Assembly (NCBI GenBank): GCA_900543025.1 | Contig: UQPP01000011.1 | Location: forward strand, 1 to 56,002 | DNA length: 56,002 nucleotides | Source of the DNA: an uncultured Collinsella sp. | GTDB taxonomy: Bacteria; Actinomycetota; Coriobacteriia; Coriobacteriales; Coriobacteriaceae | Reading direction: 5' to 3' | Shown here: positions 1 through 7,968 of the stretch, one piece after another | How positions within the stretch are numbered: the stretch's first letter is position 1 | Layout: each line of letters opens with the position of its first letter | The notes under the pieces: generated by a model | Databases searched by the model: none | Told to the model about the DNA's origin: nothing | The model's input: the letters and a program-made list of their open reading frames with translations, nothing else | Translations under genes and position numbers: made by a program

Positions 1-105
1 TCCGTAGGCCCTCGGGACCGCCTTTGCGGAGCCACTTTTCTTCTTTCCGGACATGCCGTCCTCCGATCTCCCGGGGCCGGCCGGCCCGGCCCTCAGGGTA
101 TCGGG

Positions 106-145
106 TTCCCACATTCATCCGTACATGTACGGATGAATGTGGGAA
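106..145. repeat. 40-bp perfect palindrome upstream of gltX
   Basis: Both halves are exact reverse complements (left arm begins TTCCCACATTCATCC), centred on GTACATGTAC with no spacer. It lies about 130 bp before gltX, with another GC-rich self-complementary run (CCGGCCGGCC) just upstream. As RNA it would fold into a long hairpin, but there is no T-run, so it is not a standard terminator. It may be a repetitive extragenic palindrome or the terminator hairpin of a gene left of the window. Confidence 0.85.
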
Positions 146-207
146 GTGTTCGGATGAAGTTGATAATCAAGGTTTAAGTCTGTCCCCAATGAGTGAGTCG
201 GTGCCCT

Positions 208-238
208 TTGTGCGGAGGTTGCTTTGATGCTTTATACT
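208..238 (+). promoter_or_regulatory. Candidate gltX promoter
   Basis: A good -10 hexamer TATACT lies at 233-238, about 40 bp before the gltX start. The best upstream -35 match is a poor TTGTGC at 208-213 with a 19-bp spacer. The -10 is seen directly; the -35 is weak. Confidence 0.3.
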
Positions 239-278
239 GGTGCGGTTAGACATCCATCCTGCAATCGAGGAGATATCC

Positions 279-1754
279 ATGGCATCAGACGTTCGCGTCC
301 GCTTTGCACCCTCACCGACGGGCAAGCTGCACATCGGCGGCGCTCGCACCGCTATCTATAACTGGGCTTTCGCCCGCGCAAACGGCGGCACGTTCATCCT
401 GCGCATCGACGACACCGACCCCACCCGCTCCACCGATGAGAACACGCAGATCATCCTGCGCGCCATGCGTTGGCTGGGCCTGGACTGGGACGAGGGTCCC
501 GAGGTGGGCGGCGACTTTGGCCCCTACGCCCAGACCGAGCGCCTGGACCTGTACAAGCAGGCCGCCCAGAAGCTTTGGGACGAGGGCAAGGCCTATCCCT
601 GCTTCTGCACCAAGGAGCAGCTCGACGCCGACCGCAAGGCCGCGCAGGAGCGCAAGGACCCCTTCCAGGGCTATCAGCGCCGTTGCCGCGATCTTGATCC
701 CGAGGAGGCCCGCCGCCGCATCGAGGCCGGCGAGTCCTACGTCCTGCGTATCAAGGTGCCCGAGGACCGCGGCGACGTCGTCATCCACGACGCCGTCCAC
801 GGCGAGGTGACCTTCGACGCCAAGGAGCTCGACGACTTTGTCATCTTCCGCTCCGATGGCACGCCCACGTACAACTTCGCGACCGTCGTCGACGACGCCA
901 TGATGAAGATTACCCATGTCATCCGCGGCGACGACCACCTGTCCAACACCCCGCGTCAGGTCATGGTCTACGAGGCCCTCGGCGCGCCCGTGCCTACGTT
1001 CGCCCACATCTCCATGATCTTGGGTGCCGACGGCAAGAAGCTCTCCAAGCGCCACGGCGCCACCTCGGTGGAGGAGTACCGCGACGCCGGCTACCTGTCC
1101 GACGCCTTCGTCAACTACCTGGCGCTGCTCGGCTGGTCGCTCGACGGCGAGACCACGATCATCCCGCGCGATGTCCTGGCCAGCAAGTTCTCGCTTGACC
1201 GCATCTCCAAGAATCCTGCGACCTTTGACCCCAAGAAGCTCGACTGGGTCAACGCCGAGTACATCAACGGCATGTCCGATGCTCATTTTGCCGACGAGAT
1301 CATGGTCCCCGAGCTGCACGAGGCGGGTCTCATCGAGGGTAATGTCGAGTACGGCGAGGACTGGATCGACGCGCTTGCCGCCATCGTCAAGCCGCGCACC
1401 AAGATGCCGGCCGACGCCGTGACCGTCGCCGCTCCCATCTTCGCTACGGCCGAGACGCTCGAGTATGACGAGAAATCCGTCAACAAGGGCCTGGCCAAGG
1501 AGGGCATGGGTGCCATTCTGGACGCCGCCAAGGCCGCGCTCGAGGGCGTGGACGAGTGGACGGCTGCCAACATCGACGCCGCGCTTGAGCCGCTTCCCGA
1601 GCAGATGGACCTTAAGAAGCGCGTGGTGTTCCAGGCCGTGCGCGTCGCCGTCTGCGGCAACATGGTGAGCCCCCCGCTGGGCGAGACCATGGCGCTCGTC
1701 GGTCGCGACGACTGCCTGGCGCGCATCGACCGCGCCCGCACGATGGCACTGTAA
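279..1754 (+). CDS. gltX: Glutamate--tRNA ligase (GluRS)
   Basis: Class I aminoacyl-tRNA synthetase that charges tRNA-Glu (and, in bacteria lacking GlnRS, tRNA-Gln) with glutamate in the cytoplasm. The N-terminus has the ATP-binding signature PSPTGKLHIGGART, and the KMSKS-type loop reads DGKKLSKRHG. The cysteine-containing insert around CFCTKEQ and the C-terminal anticodon-binding region are present; 491 residues is a normal length. The start is the ATG at 279, preceded by a GAGGAGA ribosome site; the in-frame ATG 13 codons upstream has no such site. The gene stands alone and is followed by a strong intrinsic terminator. The identification is secure; whether the enzyme is discriminating or not cannot be told here. 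Confidence 0.97.
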   Translation: MASDVRVRFAPSPTGKLHIGGARTAIYNWAFARANGGTFILRIDDTDPTRSTDENTQIILRAMRWLGLDWDEGPEVGGDFGPYAQTERLDLYKQAAQKLWDEGKAYPCFCTKEQLDADRKAAQERKDPFQGYQRRCRDLDPEEARRRIEAGESYVLRIKVPEDRGDVVIHDAVHGEVTFDAKELDDFVIFRSDGTPTYNFATVVDDAMMKITHVIRGDDHLSNTPRQVMVYEALGAPVPTFAHISMILGADGKKLSKRHGATSVEEYRDAGYLSDAFVNYLALLGWSLDGETTIIPRDVLASKFSLDRISKNPATFDPKKLDWVNAEYINGMSDAHFADEIMVPELHEAGLIEGNVEYGEDWIDALAAIVKPRTKMPADAVTVAAPIFATAETLEYDEKSVNKGLAKEGMGAILDAAKAALEGVDEWTAANIDAALEPLPEQMDLKKRVVFQAVRVAVCGNMVSPPLGETMALVGRDDCLARIDRARTMAL

Positions 1755-1777
1755 TCGCTGCGCAAACGTTTGTATCC

Positions 1778-1809
1778 GAGCCCCGTTCACCCGAGCGGGG
1801 CTCTTGTTT
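1778..1809 (+). terminator. Rho-independent terminator after gltX
   Basis: An 8-bp perfect stem GAGCCCCG/CGGGGCTC (1778-1785 with 1796-1803) with a 10-nt loop is followed by TTGTTT. It lies 24 bp after the gltX stop and before priA. Confidence 0.85.
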
Positions 1810-1842
1810 CTGTAGACGTATGGGATAGGAGGTGCTGGGGTC

Positions 1843-4296
1843 ATGGCCGAGCAACTTTCGCTGTTTGGTTCGCCGGAACCGGAGGAGACTACGGTGGCAT
1901 CGGCATCCGCTGCTGCCCCAGCCAAGCCCGAGCCTGCACCTGAGCCCATCGCTGCCTATGCGAGCGTGGTCCTCGACATCCCGACGCGTGCGCTGTCCGA
2001 GCCGTTTGCCTATGGCATTCCTCAACCCCTTGCCAATGAGGTGCAGATCGGATCCACGGTCCTGGTCCACTTTGGTAACCGTTCGGCCGCGGGCTATATC
2101 GTCGACATTGCGCCTGAGCTGGGCGATCTGCAGGGTAACAACGCCCTCGACCCCGTGCGCATTAAAGCCATCGAGGCTATCCTCAGCAAACCGCTCTTTA
2201 CCGCCGAGGCCGCCCGCATCGCGCGCTGGATGAGCCGCGAGTACGTCGCGACGCTTTCCGAGTGCCTGCGCCTGTTCTTGCCCCCGGGGGGAAGCCCGCG
2301 CGTGGTCAAGGGCGATGACGGTGCATGGTCGGTTGAGCGTCCCGCCGTCAAACCTATTCAAAACCGCTGGGTCATGCTTACGCCCGAGGGTTTCGACTAT
2401 ACGCCGCCCAAGACCGCGGTCCGTCAGCGTCAGCTCATCGAGGCGCTCCAGTGCGGGCCGGTCACGACGCGCGACCTCAACCTGCTCTATAACAGCATGT
2501 CGGCGACCATCAAGGCGCTCGAAAAGCGCGGTGTCGTGGTGGTGGAGGAGCGCCGTGCGTGGCGTGGCTGCAGCGAGCAGACCACGCTGTCCTCGGCAAG
2601 CGGTAAGGCGCCGGTCGCGCTCACCAAGGGCCAACAGAAGGCGCTCGCGCAGATTGAGCGCGCCCGTCTTGACGCCCACGGAGACGTGGTCCTTGTCGAC
2701 GGCGTCACCGGCTCCGGCAAAACCGAGGTTTACCTTTCGGCGATTGAGCGCGTGCTCGCGGCCGGCCGTTCGGCCTGCGTGTTGGTTCCCGAGATCTCGC
2801 TGACGGCCCAAACCGTCGGCCGCTTCCGTTCGCGCTTTGGCGAGACGGTCGCCGTGTTCCATTCGCGCCTTTCGGCCGGCGAGCGCCTGGACCAGTGGGA
2901 CATGGTTGCCAGCGGTGCCGCGCGTGTGGTCGTGGGTGCCCGCTCGGCGCTCTTTTGCCCGCTCAGCGACCTGGGCCTCATCATCATCGACGAGGAACAC
3001 GAGACCAGTTACAAGCAGGGTTCTAGCCCGCGCTACCATGCGCGCGAGGTGGCGGCCGAGATAGCGCGACGCTACCGCTGTCCGCTCGTATTGGGTTCCG
3101 CCACGCCTTCTGCCGAGGCCCTCGACCGCTGCCGCCGTGGCACGTATAACGGTGGCACCTGGACGCGCGTCGAGATGCCCGAGCGCCCGGGACACACCGT
3201 GCTGCCTACGGTTCGGATTGCCGACCTGCGCCATGAGTTTTCTCACGGCAGCCGCTCCATGTTTTCAAAACCCTTGATGGAGGGCTTGGAGCGTGTGGTC
3301 GAGCGACGCGAGAAGGCCGTACTGCTGCATAACCGCCGTGGCTTTGCGCCGTTCCTGATGTGCCGCGAGTGCGGCTGCGTGCCCACCTGCAACCACTGTT
3401 CCACCGCGCTCACGTACCACGAACGCACGCACACGCTGCAGTGTCACACATGCGGTTCGTCTTGGCGCGTGCAGCCGTATCCCGCGCCCACGAGCCACTG
3501 TCCCAAATGCGGTAGCCGCTATCTGGCAAAAATGGGTCTGGGCACTCAGCAGATCGAGGACGCACTGCACCAGATGCTTCCCGAGGACGTCGCCATTATT
3601 CGCATGGATGCCGATTCCACGCGCGGCAAGGATGCGCACAAAAAGCTGCTCGAGCAGTTCGATGCGGCCGATTGCGCCGTGTTGCTGGGCACCCAAATGA
3701 TCGCAAAGGGTCTCGACTTTCCTGAGGTCACGCTCGTGGGCGTGGTCAATGCCGACTTCGCCCTCAAGCTGCCCGACTTTCGCGCAGGGGAGCGCGCCTA
3801 CGACCTGCTGGAACAGGTGGCGGGCCGTGCCGGTCGCGGCGATCGCCCCGGCGAGGTGATCATCCAGACCTACCTGCCCGAGGATCCGGTCATTCGCGCC
3901 GTCGCTGAGCATGACCGTTCGATCTTTACCGACTACGACCTGGAACAGCGCCGCGACGCGCTATACCCGCCGTTTGTTCGCCTGGTCAACATCTTGGTGT
4001 GGTCGGCGAACCGAGACGACGCGCAAGACTACATCGGGCGCATTGCAAAGCTTCTTAAGCGCCGCTGGCATGCCGCCGCGCCCGACTTTTTGCGGGCGGG
4101 GAGTGCCGTGCCGCAGGTGCTTGGCCCGGCTTCGTGTGTAATCGAGAGAGCCAAGGACCGTTACCGCTTCCATCTGCTTGTGAAGTCGCCCGTGGGGTAC
4201 CATGTCTCTGACGATATCGACGCCTGCCTCAAAGAGGTGGGCTCCGTGCGTGGCGTGAGCGTGAGCGTTGACGTCGACGCCTATGATTTGATGTAA
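1843..4296 (+). CDS. priA: Primosomal protein N' (replication restart helicase PriA)
   Basis: Superfamily 2 DNA helicase that recognises stalled forks and reloads the replisome. The protein (817 aa) has the N-terminal PriA DNA-binding region after an Ala/Pro-rich leader, a Walker A motif GVTGSGKTEVYL, the Walker B/DEEH box IIDEEHETSYKQ, and the characteristic zinc-binding insert with four CxxC pairs (CREC, CNHC, CHTC, CPKC). The C-terminal helicase half has the motif QVAGRAGRGDRPGEV. An AGGAGG-like site lies just upstream of the ATG at 1843. The next gene, def, starts 18 bp after the stop, so priA-def probably form an operon, an order common in bacteria. Confidence 0.96.
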   Translation: MAEQLSLFGSPEPEETTVASASAAAPAKPEPAPEPIAAYASVVLDIPTRALSEPFAYGIPQPLANEVQIGSTVLVHFGNRSAAGYIVDIAPELGDLQGNNALDPVRIKAIEAILSKPLFTAEAARIARWMSREYVATLSECLRLFLPPGGSPRVVKGDDGAWSVERPAVKPIQNRWVMLTPEGFDYTPPKTAVRQRQLIEALQCGPVTTRDLNLLYNSMSATIKALEKRGVVVVEERRAWRGCSEQTTLSSASGKAPVALTKGQQKALAQIERARLDAHGDVVLVDGVTGSGKTEVYLSAIERVLAAGRSACVLVPEISLTAQTVGRFRSRFGETVAVFHSRLSAGERLDQWDMVASGAARVVVGARSALFCPLSDLGLIIIDEEHETSYKQGSSPRYHAREVAAEIARRYRCPLVLGSATPSAEALDRCRRGTYNGGTWTRVEMPERPGHTVLPTVRIADLRHEFSHGSRSMFSKPLMEGLERVVERREKAVLLHNRRGFAPFLMCRECGCVPTCNHCSTALTYHERTHTLQCHTCGSSWRVQPYPAPTSHCPKCGSRYLAKMGLGTQQIEDALHQMLPEDVAIIRMDADSTRGKDAHKKLLEQFDAADCAVLLGTQMIAKGLDFPEVTLVGVVNADFALKLPDFRAGERAYDLLEQVAGRAGRGDRPGEVIIQTYLPEDPVIRAVAEHDRSIFTDYDLEQRRDALYPPFVRLVNILVWSANRDDAQDYIGRIAKLLKRRWHAAAPDFLRAGSAVPQVLGPASCVIERAKDRYRFHLLVKSPVGYHVSDDIDACLKEVGSVRGVSVSVDVDAYDLM

Positions 4297-4314
4297 CAAC
4301 CCGAAAGGATGGCC

Positions 4315-4851
4315 ATGGAAGCCAACGGAATCGTACTGTCGCCCGACCCTCGTCTGCGCCAGGAGTGCGCCGTCATCGAGGAGATCACCCCGGCGATCGA
4401 GGCGCTTGCCGAGAAGATGAAGAAGATGATGTTCGAGAACGGCGGCTGCGGCCTGGCTGCCCCGCAGATTGGCGAGCTTATTCAGCTCGTCACCATCGAC
4501 TGCGACTACAGCGACAAGAATGACTATGATCCGTACGTGCTTATTAATCCCGTCATTGTTGAGCAGAGTGACCATCTGGTGCCCTTTAGCGAGGGCTGCC
4601 TTTCCATCCCTGGCATTAGCTGCGAGATTGAGCGTCCCGACCATGTCGTCGTCGAGGCGTATGACTTGGATGCCAACCTTATTCGCTATGAGGCCACGGG
4701 TGATCTGTTCTGCGTGTGCTTGCAGCACGAGATCGATCACCTGCACGGCAATACCATGTTCGAGCGACTGAAGCCCATGCAGAGGCTCAAGGCAGTCAAG
4801 GAGTACCAGGACGCCCTGGCCCGCGGCGCTCGACCGGGCGAGACCGAATAG
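4315..4851 (+). CDS. def: Peptide deformylase
   Basis: Metalloenzyme that removes the formyl group from N-terminal fMet of nascent proteins. All three PDF motifs are visible: GGCGLAAPQIG (motif 1, GxGxAAxQ), EGCLS (motif 2, metal-ligand Cys) and HEIDHLHG (motif 3, HExxH with the catalytic Glu). I place the start at the second of two in-frame ATGs (4315), because the ribosome site AAAGG ends at 4308, directly against the first ATG at 4309 but correctly spaced for the second. It is co-directional with priA upstream and fmt downstream; Fmt adds the formyl group that Def removes, so the grouping is functional. A 332-bp gene-free gap with a large inverted repeat separates def from fmt. Confidence 0.96.
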   Translation: MEANGIVLSPDPRLRQECAVIEEITPAIEALAEKMKKMMFENGGCGLAAPQIGELIQLVTIDCDYSDKNDYDPYVLINPVIVEQSDHLVPFSEGCLSIPGISCEIERPDHVVVEAYDLDANLIRYEATGDLFCVCLQHEIDHLHGNTMFERLKPMQRLKAVKEYQDALARGARPGETE

Positions 4852-4863
4852 GTTAATTGTCCG

Positions 4864-4963
4864 TCCCTGGGATGGGGCCCACACATATCATCCCGTGCTC
4901 AAACATTCTCGCTGCGCTGCGAAACTGCGCGCGGGACGATATGTGTGGGCCCCATCCCAGGGA
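4864..4963. repeat. 100-bp inverted-repeat element between def and fmt
   Basis: Two 32-bp arms (4864-4895 and 4932-4963) are reverse complements with one mismatch; the left arm begins TCCCTGGGATGGGGCCC. The 36-bp loop is GC-rich. It fills the first third of the gene-free stretch 4852-5183. The rest of that stretch (4964-5183) is T-rich and holds only a weak stem at about 5046-5065 (AGCTGC/GCGGCT with mismatches) followed by TTTCTTT; I see no gene in it. The near-perfect arms suggest a non-autonomous mobile or REP-like element. Confidence 0.85.
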
Positions 4964-5183
4964 CTACGTTGTCGCTCTTCGTTTCGCCCGGGTGCCGTCG
5001 GGCCAGGGAGGGGCGTCTTCGCTGATAGGTGCTTTGTTGAGAGGGAGCTGCTTTTATTGCGGCTCTTTCTTTGGTTTTGGGTATATTTGTTCTTGTTGAA
5101 ATGTTATTGCGGATGGGCTGGTGACCTGGCTTTCCGCTGTTATTTGTAGCCGTCTCGGCTTTGGTTGAGGGGAGACGTTCTCT

Positions 5184-6104
5184 ATGCGTATTGTGTTTAT
5201 GGGTACGCCTGATTTTGCTGTGCCTTCGTTGACTTCGCTCGTCGAGGCCGGGAATGAGATTGCGCTTGTTGTTACTCGTCCTGATGCTGTTCGCGGGCGC
5301 GGCAAGAAGCTCGTGCCTTCTCCTGTTAAGGCCAAGGCGCTTGAGCTTGGTTTGCCTGTTGTTGAGGCTAATCGTATGACGCCTGAGGTTGTTGAGGCGC
5401 TTCAGGCTGCCCAGGCTGACATTTTCTGCGTGGCTGCTTATGGTTGCATTTTGCCTGATGACGTGCTGCATATGGCGCCGCTTGGTATTGTGAATGTTCA
5501 TGCGTCCTTGCTGCCTCGTTGGCGGGGGGCTGCTCCTATTCAGCGTGCCATTCTTGCTGGTGATGAGGTTGCTGGCGTTTCTATCATGCGCATCGGGCAT
5601 GGCGTGGATACCGGTGCTTATTGTGCCCAGGCTTCCACGTCGGTTTCCGGTAAGCATGCTGAGGCGCTGACCATGGAGCTTGGTGAGCTTGGCGGCAAAC
5701 TGCTTGCCGATACGCTTCCTTCTCTTGCCGATGGTACCGCCGCGTGGACTGAGCAGGATGAGTCGCTCGTCACTCATGCTGCCAAGATTTCCAAGCTGGA
5801 GATGCGTCTGGATCCGCAGATGGCTGCGCTCGATTGCGTGCGTCATGTGCTCGCTTCGTCCGATACCGCGCCTGCTCGTTGCGTGATTGCCGGCAAGACC
5901 GTGCGCGTGCTCGATGCTGCGCCAGCTGATGTGTCGCTTGGCGAGGGCGGCGTTGACGTTAAGAATAAGCGTGTTTTCCTTGGCCTTTCCGATGGTGCGG
6001 TTGAACTGCTCGAGGTTAAGCCTGATGGCAAGCGTGCTATGGCCGCTTCTGCTTGGGCTGCTGGCCTGCAGGGCGCCGATCTTATCTGGGGTGTTCTGTC
6101 ATGA
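5184..6104 (+). CDS. fmt: Methionyl-tRNA formyltransferase
   Basis: Transfers a formyl group from 10-formyl-tetrahydrofolate to Met-tRNAi, giving the fMet-tRNA used to start translation. The N-terminus MRIVFMGTPDFAVPSL is the family signature, HASLLPRWRGAAPIQ contains the active-site region, and the C-terminal OB-like domain is present; 306 aa is normal. A GAGGGGAGA ribosome site precedes the ATG. The stop overlaps the ATG of rsmB by 4 bases (ATGA), so the two are translationally coupled. Codon use is T-richer than in the neighbours (many GCT and GTT codons), which may mean a different history or lower expression. Confidence 0.96.
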   Translation: MRIVFMGTPDFAVPSLTSLVEAGNEIALVVTRPDAVRGRGKKLVPSPVKAKALELGLPVVEANRMTPEVVEALQAAQADIFCVAAYGCILPDDVLHMAPLGIVNVHASLLPRWRGAAPIQRAILAGDEVAGVSIMRIGHGVDTGAYCAQASTSVSGKHAEALTMELGELGGKLLADTLPSLADGTAAWTEQDESLVTHAAKISKLEMRLDPQMAALDCVRHVLASSDTAPARCVIAGKTVRVLDAAPADVSLGEGGVDVKNKRVFLGLSDGAVELLEVKPDGKRAMAASAWAAGLQGADLIWGVLS

Positions 6105-7501
6105 GCAAACTGTCTCCCGCGCGCAAGCTTGCGCTCGATGTGCTGATGGAGGCCGATCGCCGCGGCATGTACGCGCGTGACGTGCTCTCGTCCCGTGCTT
6201 CGGCCAAGGCTATTGACCAGCGTGATTCCGCTTTTGCAGCTCGCTTGGCGCTTGGCGTGGCCGCCACACAGGGTATTTTGGACGAGCTGCTCGATCAGTT
6301 TCTTGATAAGCCTAAAAAGGTTGCGCCGCGTGTTCGCATGGCGCTTCGTATCTCGGCCTTCGAGATGCTCTACCTACATACCCCTGGTCGCGTTGCGGTG
6401 AGTCAGGGCGTTGAGCTAGTTCGCAGCGGAGCTAAGTCTGCCGCAGGTTTGGCCAATGCCGTGCTGCATAAGGTCGCGGACAACGTTGAGGACTTTGCCA
6501 CTGCGTCCGATGTAGATGAGCCTGAGCGACGCTTGGTTCGTCTGTCGCGCCTGATGGGTCTACCGCGTTGGCTGTGCGCTCGCATTATGGCATCGTTCGA
6601 CACTCCTGAGGGTGCGCTTAGCTTTGCCGGTAATCTGGCCCCCGCGCCGCTGGCCCTGCATGAGAACGCCTTTGCGACCAAGCCCGATCCGTATATCTCG
6701 CAGCTCGTCGCGCCTGTCTTCCCGGGCTGCCATGCCCCGGTTGATGCCCAGGTTACCGTTGCTTCGGGTGTGTTTGAGCGTGCTGCCGCGGTGGCCTCGG
6801 ACCTTAACGCACAGCTTATCGCCACAGCTGCCACGCGCCCTGGTAGCTGCCTTGAGATTGGTGCCGGTCGTGGCACCAAGACCTATGTGATGATGTGCCA
6901 GGCCAAGCGTGCGGGCTATGAGCGTCAGCATACGGCGCTCGATCTGCATGATCGCAAGTGCGATCTGAATCTCGCTCGCCTGCACAAGGCCGGTATTCAG
7001 GGCGTTCGTACGGTTTCGGGTGATGCCTGCGAGCTTGATGAAGTACTGACGTCGTTTGATGCCATGCTTGGCAAGCCGGTTAAGTTCGACACGGTCTTTA
7101 TCGATGCGCCGTGCTCGGGCACCGGCACCATGCGCCGTCATCCTGAGATCCCCTGGCGCCTGACCGAAAAGGATGTAGCGGTTGAGCTGCCCAAACTGCA
7201 ACTGACGATGCTCAAGGAAGCCGCCGCGCGCGTGGCTGCCGGCGGCGAGCTGATCTATGCGACGTGCTCGGTCTTCGACGAGGAGAACACGCAGATCGTG
7301 GACGCGTTCCTTGCTTCTCCCGAGGGTGCCGGCTTTAGCGTGGCACCGCTTTCCGAGGCACAGATTCTGCAACTCCCCGAGTTCGATCAGGCCAAGAAGC
7401 TCGTATCCGTACGCCAGAACGATCGAGGCCTCTTCCAAAGCGTACCGGTAAACGCCGACTCCTACGACGGCCACTTCTGCGCCCGTCTGGTCCGCAAGTA
7501 A
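6101..7501 (+). CDS. rsmB: 16S rRNA (cytosine(967)-C(5))-methyltransferase (RsmB/Sun family)
   Basis: SAM-dependent RNA methyltransferase of the NOL1/NOP2/sun group. Residues from about 5 to 130 form a NusB-like RNA-binding domain; the catalytic half has the SAM motif LEIGAGRGTKT, motif IV DAPCSGTGTMRRHPEI with the release cysteine, and motif VI YATCS with the catalytic cysteine. Length is 466 aa. The open frame extends further upstream inside fmt, but the ATG at 6101 overlapping the fmt stop is the sensible start. The gene pair fmt-rsmB is a common bacterial arrangement. The family is sure; the exact rRNA position is by homology only. Confidence 0.9.
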   Translation: MSKLSPARKLALDVLMEADRRGMYARDVLSSRASAKAIDQRDSAFAARLALGVAATQGILDELLDQFLDKPKKVAPRVRMALRISAFEMLYLHTPGRVAVSQGVELVRSGAKSAAGLANAVLHKVADNVEDFATASDVDEPERRLVRLSRLMGLPRWLCARIMASFDTPEGALSFAGNLAPAPLALHENAFATKPDPYISQLVAPVFPGCHAPVDAQVTVASGVFERAAAVASDLNAQLIATAATRPGSCLEIGAGRGTKTYVMMCQAKRAGYERQHTALDLHDRKCDLNLARLHKAGIQGVRTVSGDACELDEVLTSFDAMLGKPVKFDTVFIDAPCSGTGTMRRHPEIPWRLTEKDVAVELPKLQLTMLKEAAARVAAGGELIYATCSVFDEENTQIVDAFLASPEGAGFSVAPLSEAQILQLPEFDQAKKLVSVRQNDRGLFQSVPVNADSYDGHFCARLVRK

Positions 7502-7507
7502 CTACTA

Positions 7508-7574
7508 AGTTGCGGTGAAATAGGGATTGAATAGCGGCTTCTACCCGCCAAACAGTCCTTATTTCACCGCAACT
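7508..7574. repeat. 67-bp hairpin element, possible short member of the GGTAGA-core family
   Basis: 15-bp perfect arms (7508-7522 and 7560-7574, AGTTGCGGTGAAATA and its complement) extend to 19 bp with one mismatch. On the minus strand the loop contains GGTAGAAGCCGCTAT, close to the centre of the larger elements at 11472-11605 and 43183-43307. It sits between two convergent genes. Confidence 0.7.
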
Positions 7575-7597
7575 CATAGAGCCACCTGCAACACAAA

Positions 7598-7631
7598 GAA
7601 ATAGCCCCGCGATCGGTGTTGATCGCGGGGC
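7598..7631 (-). terminator. Terminator of the FmdB-family gene
   Basis: An 11-bp perfect stem GCCCCGCGATC/GATCGCGGGGC (7604-7614, 7621-7631) with a 6-nt loop is followed on the minus strand by TATTTCTTT. It lies 12 bp beyond the stop of the zinc-ribbon gene. Confidence 0.85.
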
Positions 7632-7643
7632 CGCGTTGTTCTC

Positions 7644-7880
7644 CTAGTGGTTATGCGGGCAGTTGGCGCAGCAGCCGCTGGTGGCGTTGGTGCTAGAACC
7701 GCCACTGCGCTGGTCGGTGTTGTAGAAGCCGCTGCCCTCAAACTTGATGCCGCTGGCCGAGAACGTCTTGGCCGCCGGGGCACCGCAGCTGGGGCACACG
7801 ACCTCGGGAGTCTCGGACATGGGATGCTCAACCTCAAACACGTTGCCGCAGCTCGAGCACTTGTAATCGTAGCGCGCCAT
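7644..7880 (-). CDS. FmdB-family zinc-ribbon protein
   Basis: A 78-residue protein starting MARYDYKCSSCGNVFE with two CxxC pairs (CSSC and CPSC) that would bind one zinc, matching the N-terminal FmdB/zinc-ribbon family. The tail is Gly/Ser-rich and ends with extra Cys and His residues (GCCANCPHNH), which might bind a second metal ion. The ribosome site AAGGAAG is well placed. FmdB proteins are often called putative regulators, but no firm function is known. It is transcribed on its own, between its terminator and another hairpin. Confidence 0.85.
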   Translation of the reverse strand: MARYDYKCSSCGNVFEVEHPMSETPEVVCPSCGAPAAKTFSASGIKFEGSGFYNTDQRSGGSSTNATSGCCANCPHNH

Positions 7881-7898
7881 AATACTTCCTTTTCAGCA

Positions 7899-7924
7899 CA
7901 AAGCGGGCAGATTACTCTGCCCGC
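7899..7924 (-). terminator. Hairpin after the GH13-GH77 gene
   Basis: An 8-bp perfect stem GCGGGCAG/CTGCCCGC (7903-7910, 7917-7924) with a 6-nt loop. On the minus strand, downstream of the amylase fusion, it is followed by TTTGTG; on the plus strand by AAAAATT. It probably ends transcription of the glucan cluster before the FmdB-type gene. Confidence 0.6.
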
Positions 7925-7968
7925 AAAAATTCAAACGTCTGTAACTGTACCCTACTTCGGGGGTTTTA

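Noticed and set aside
24..227. 67-codon frame at the left edge
   Set aside because: Runs through the 40-bp palindrome and has no ribosome site or protein-like composition.
312..3246. Two frames of about 545 codons opposite gltX and priA
   Set aside because: Antisense shadows of well-identified genes.
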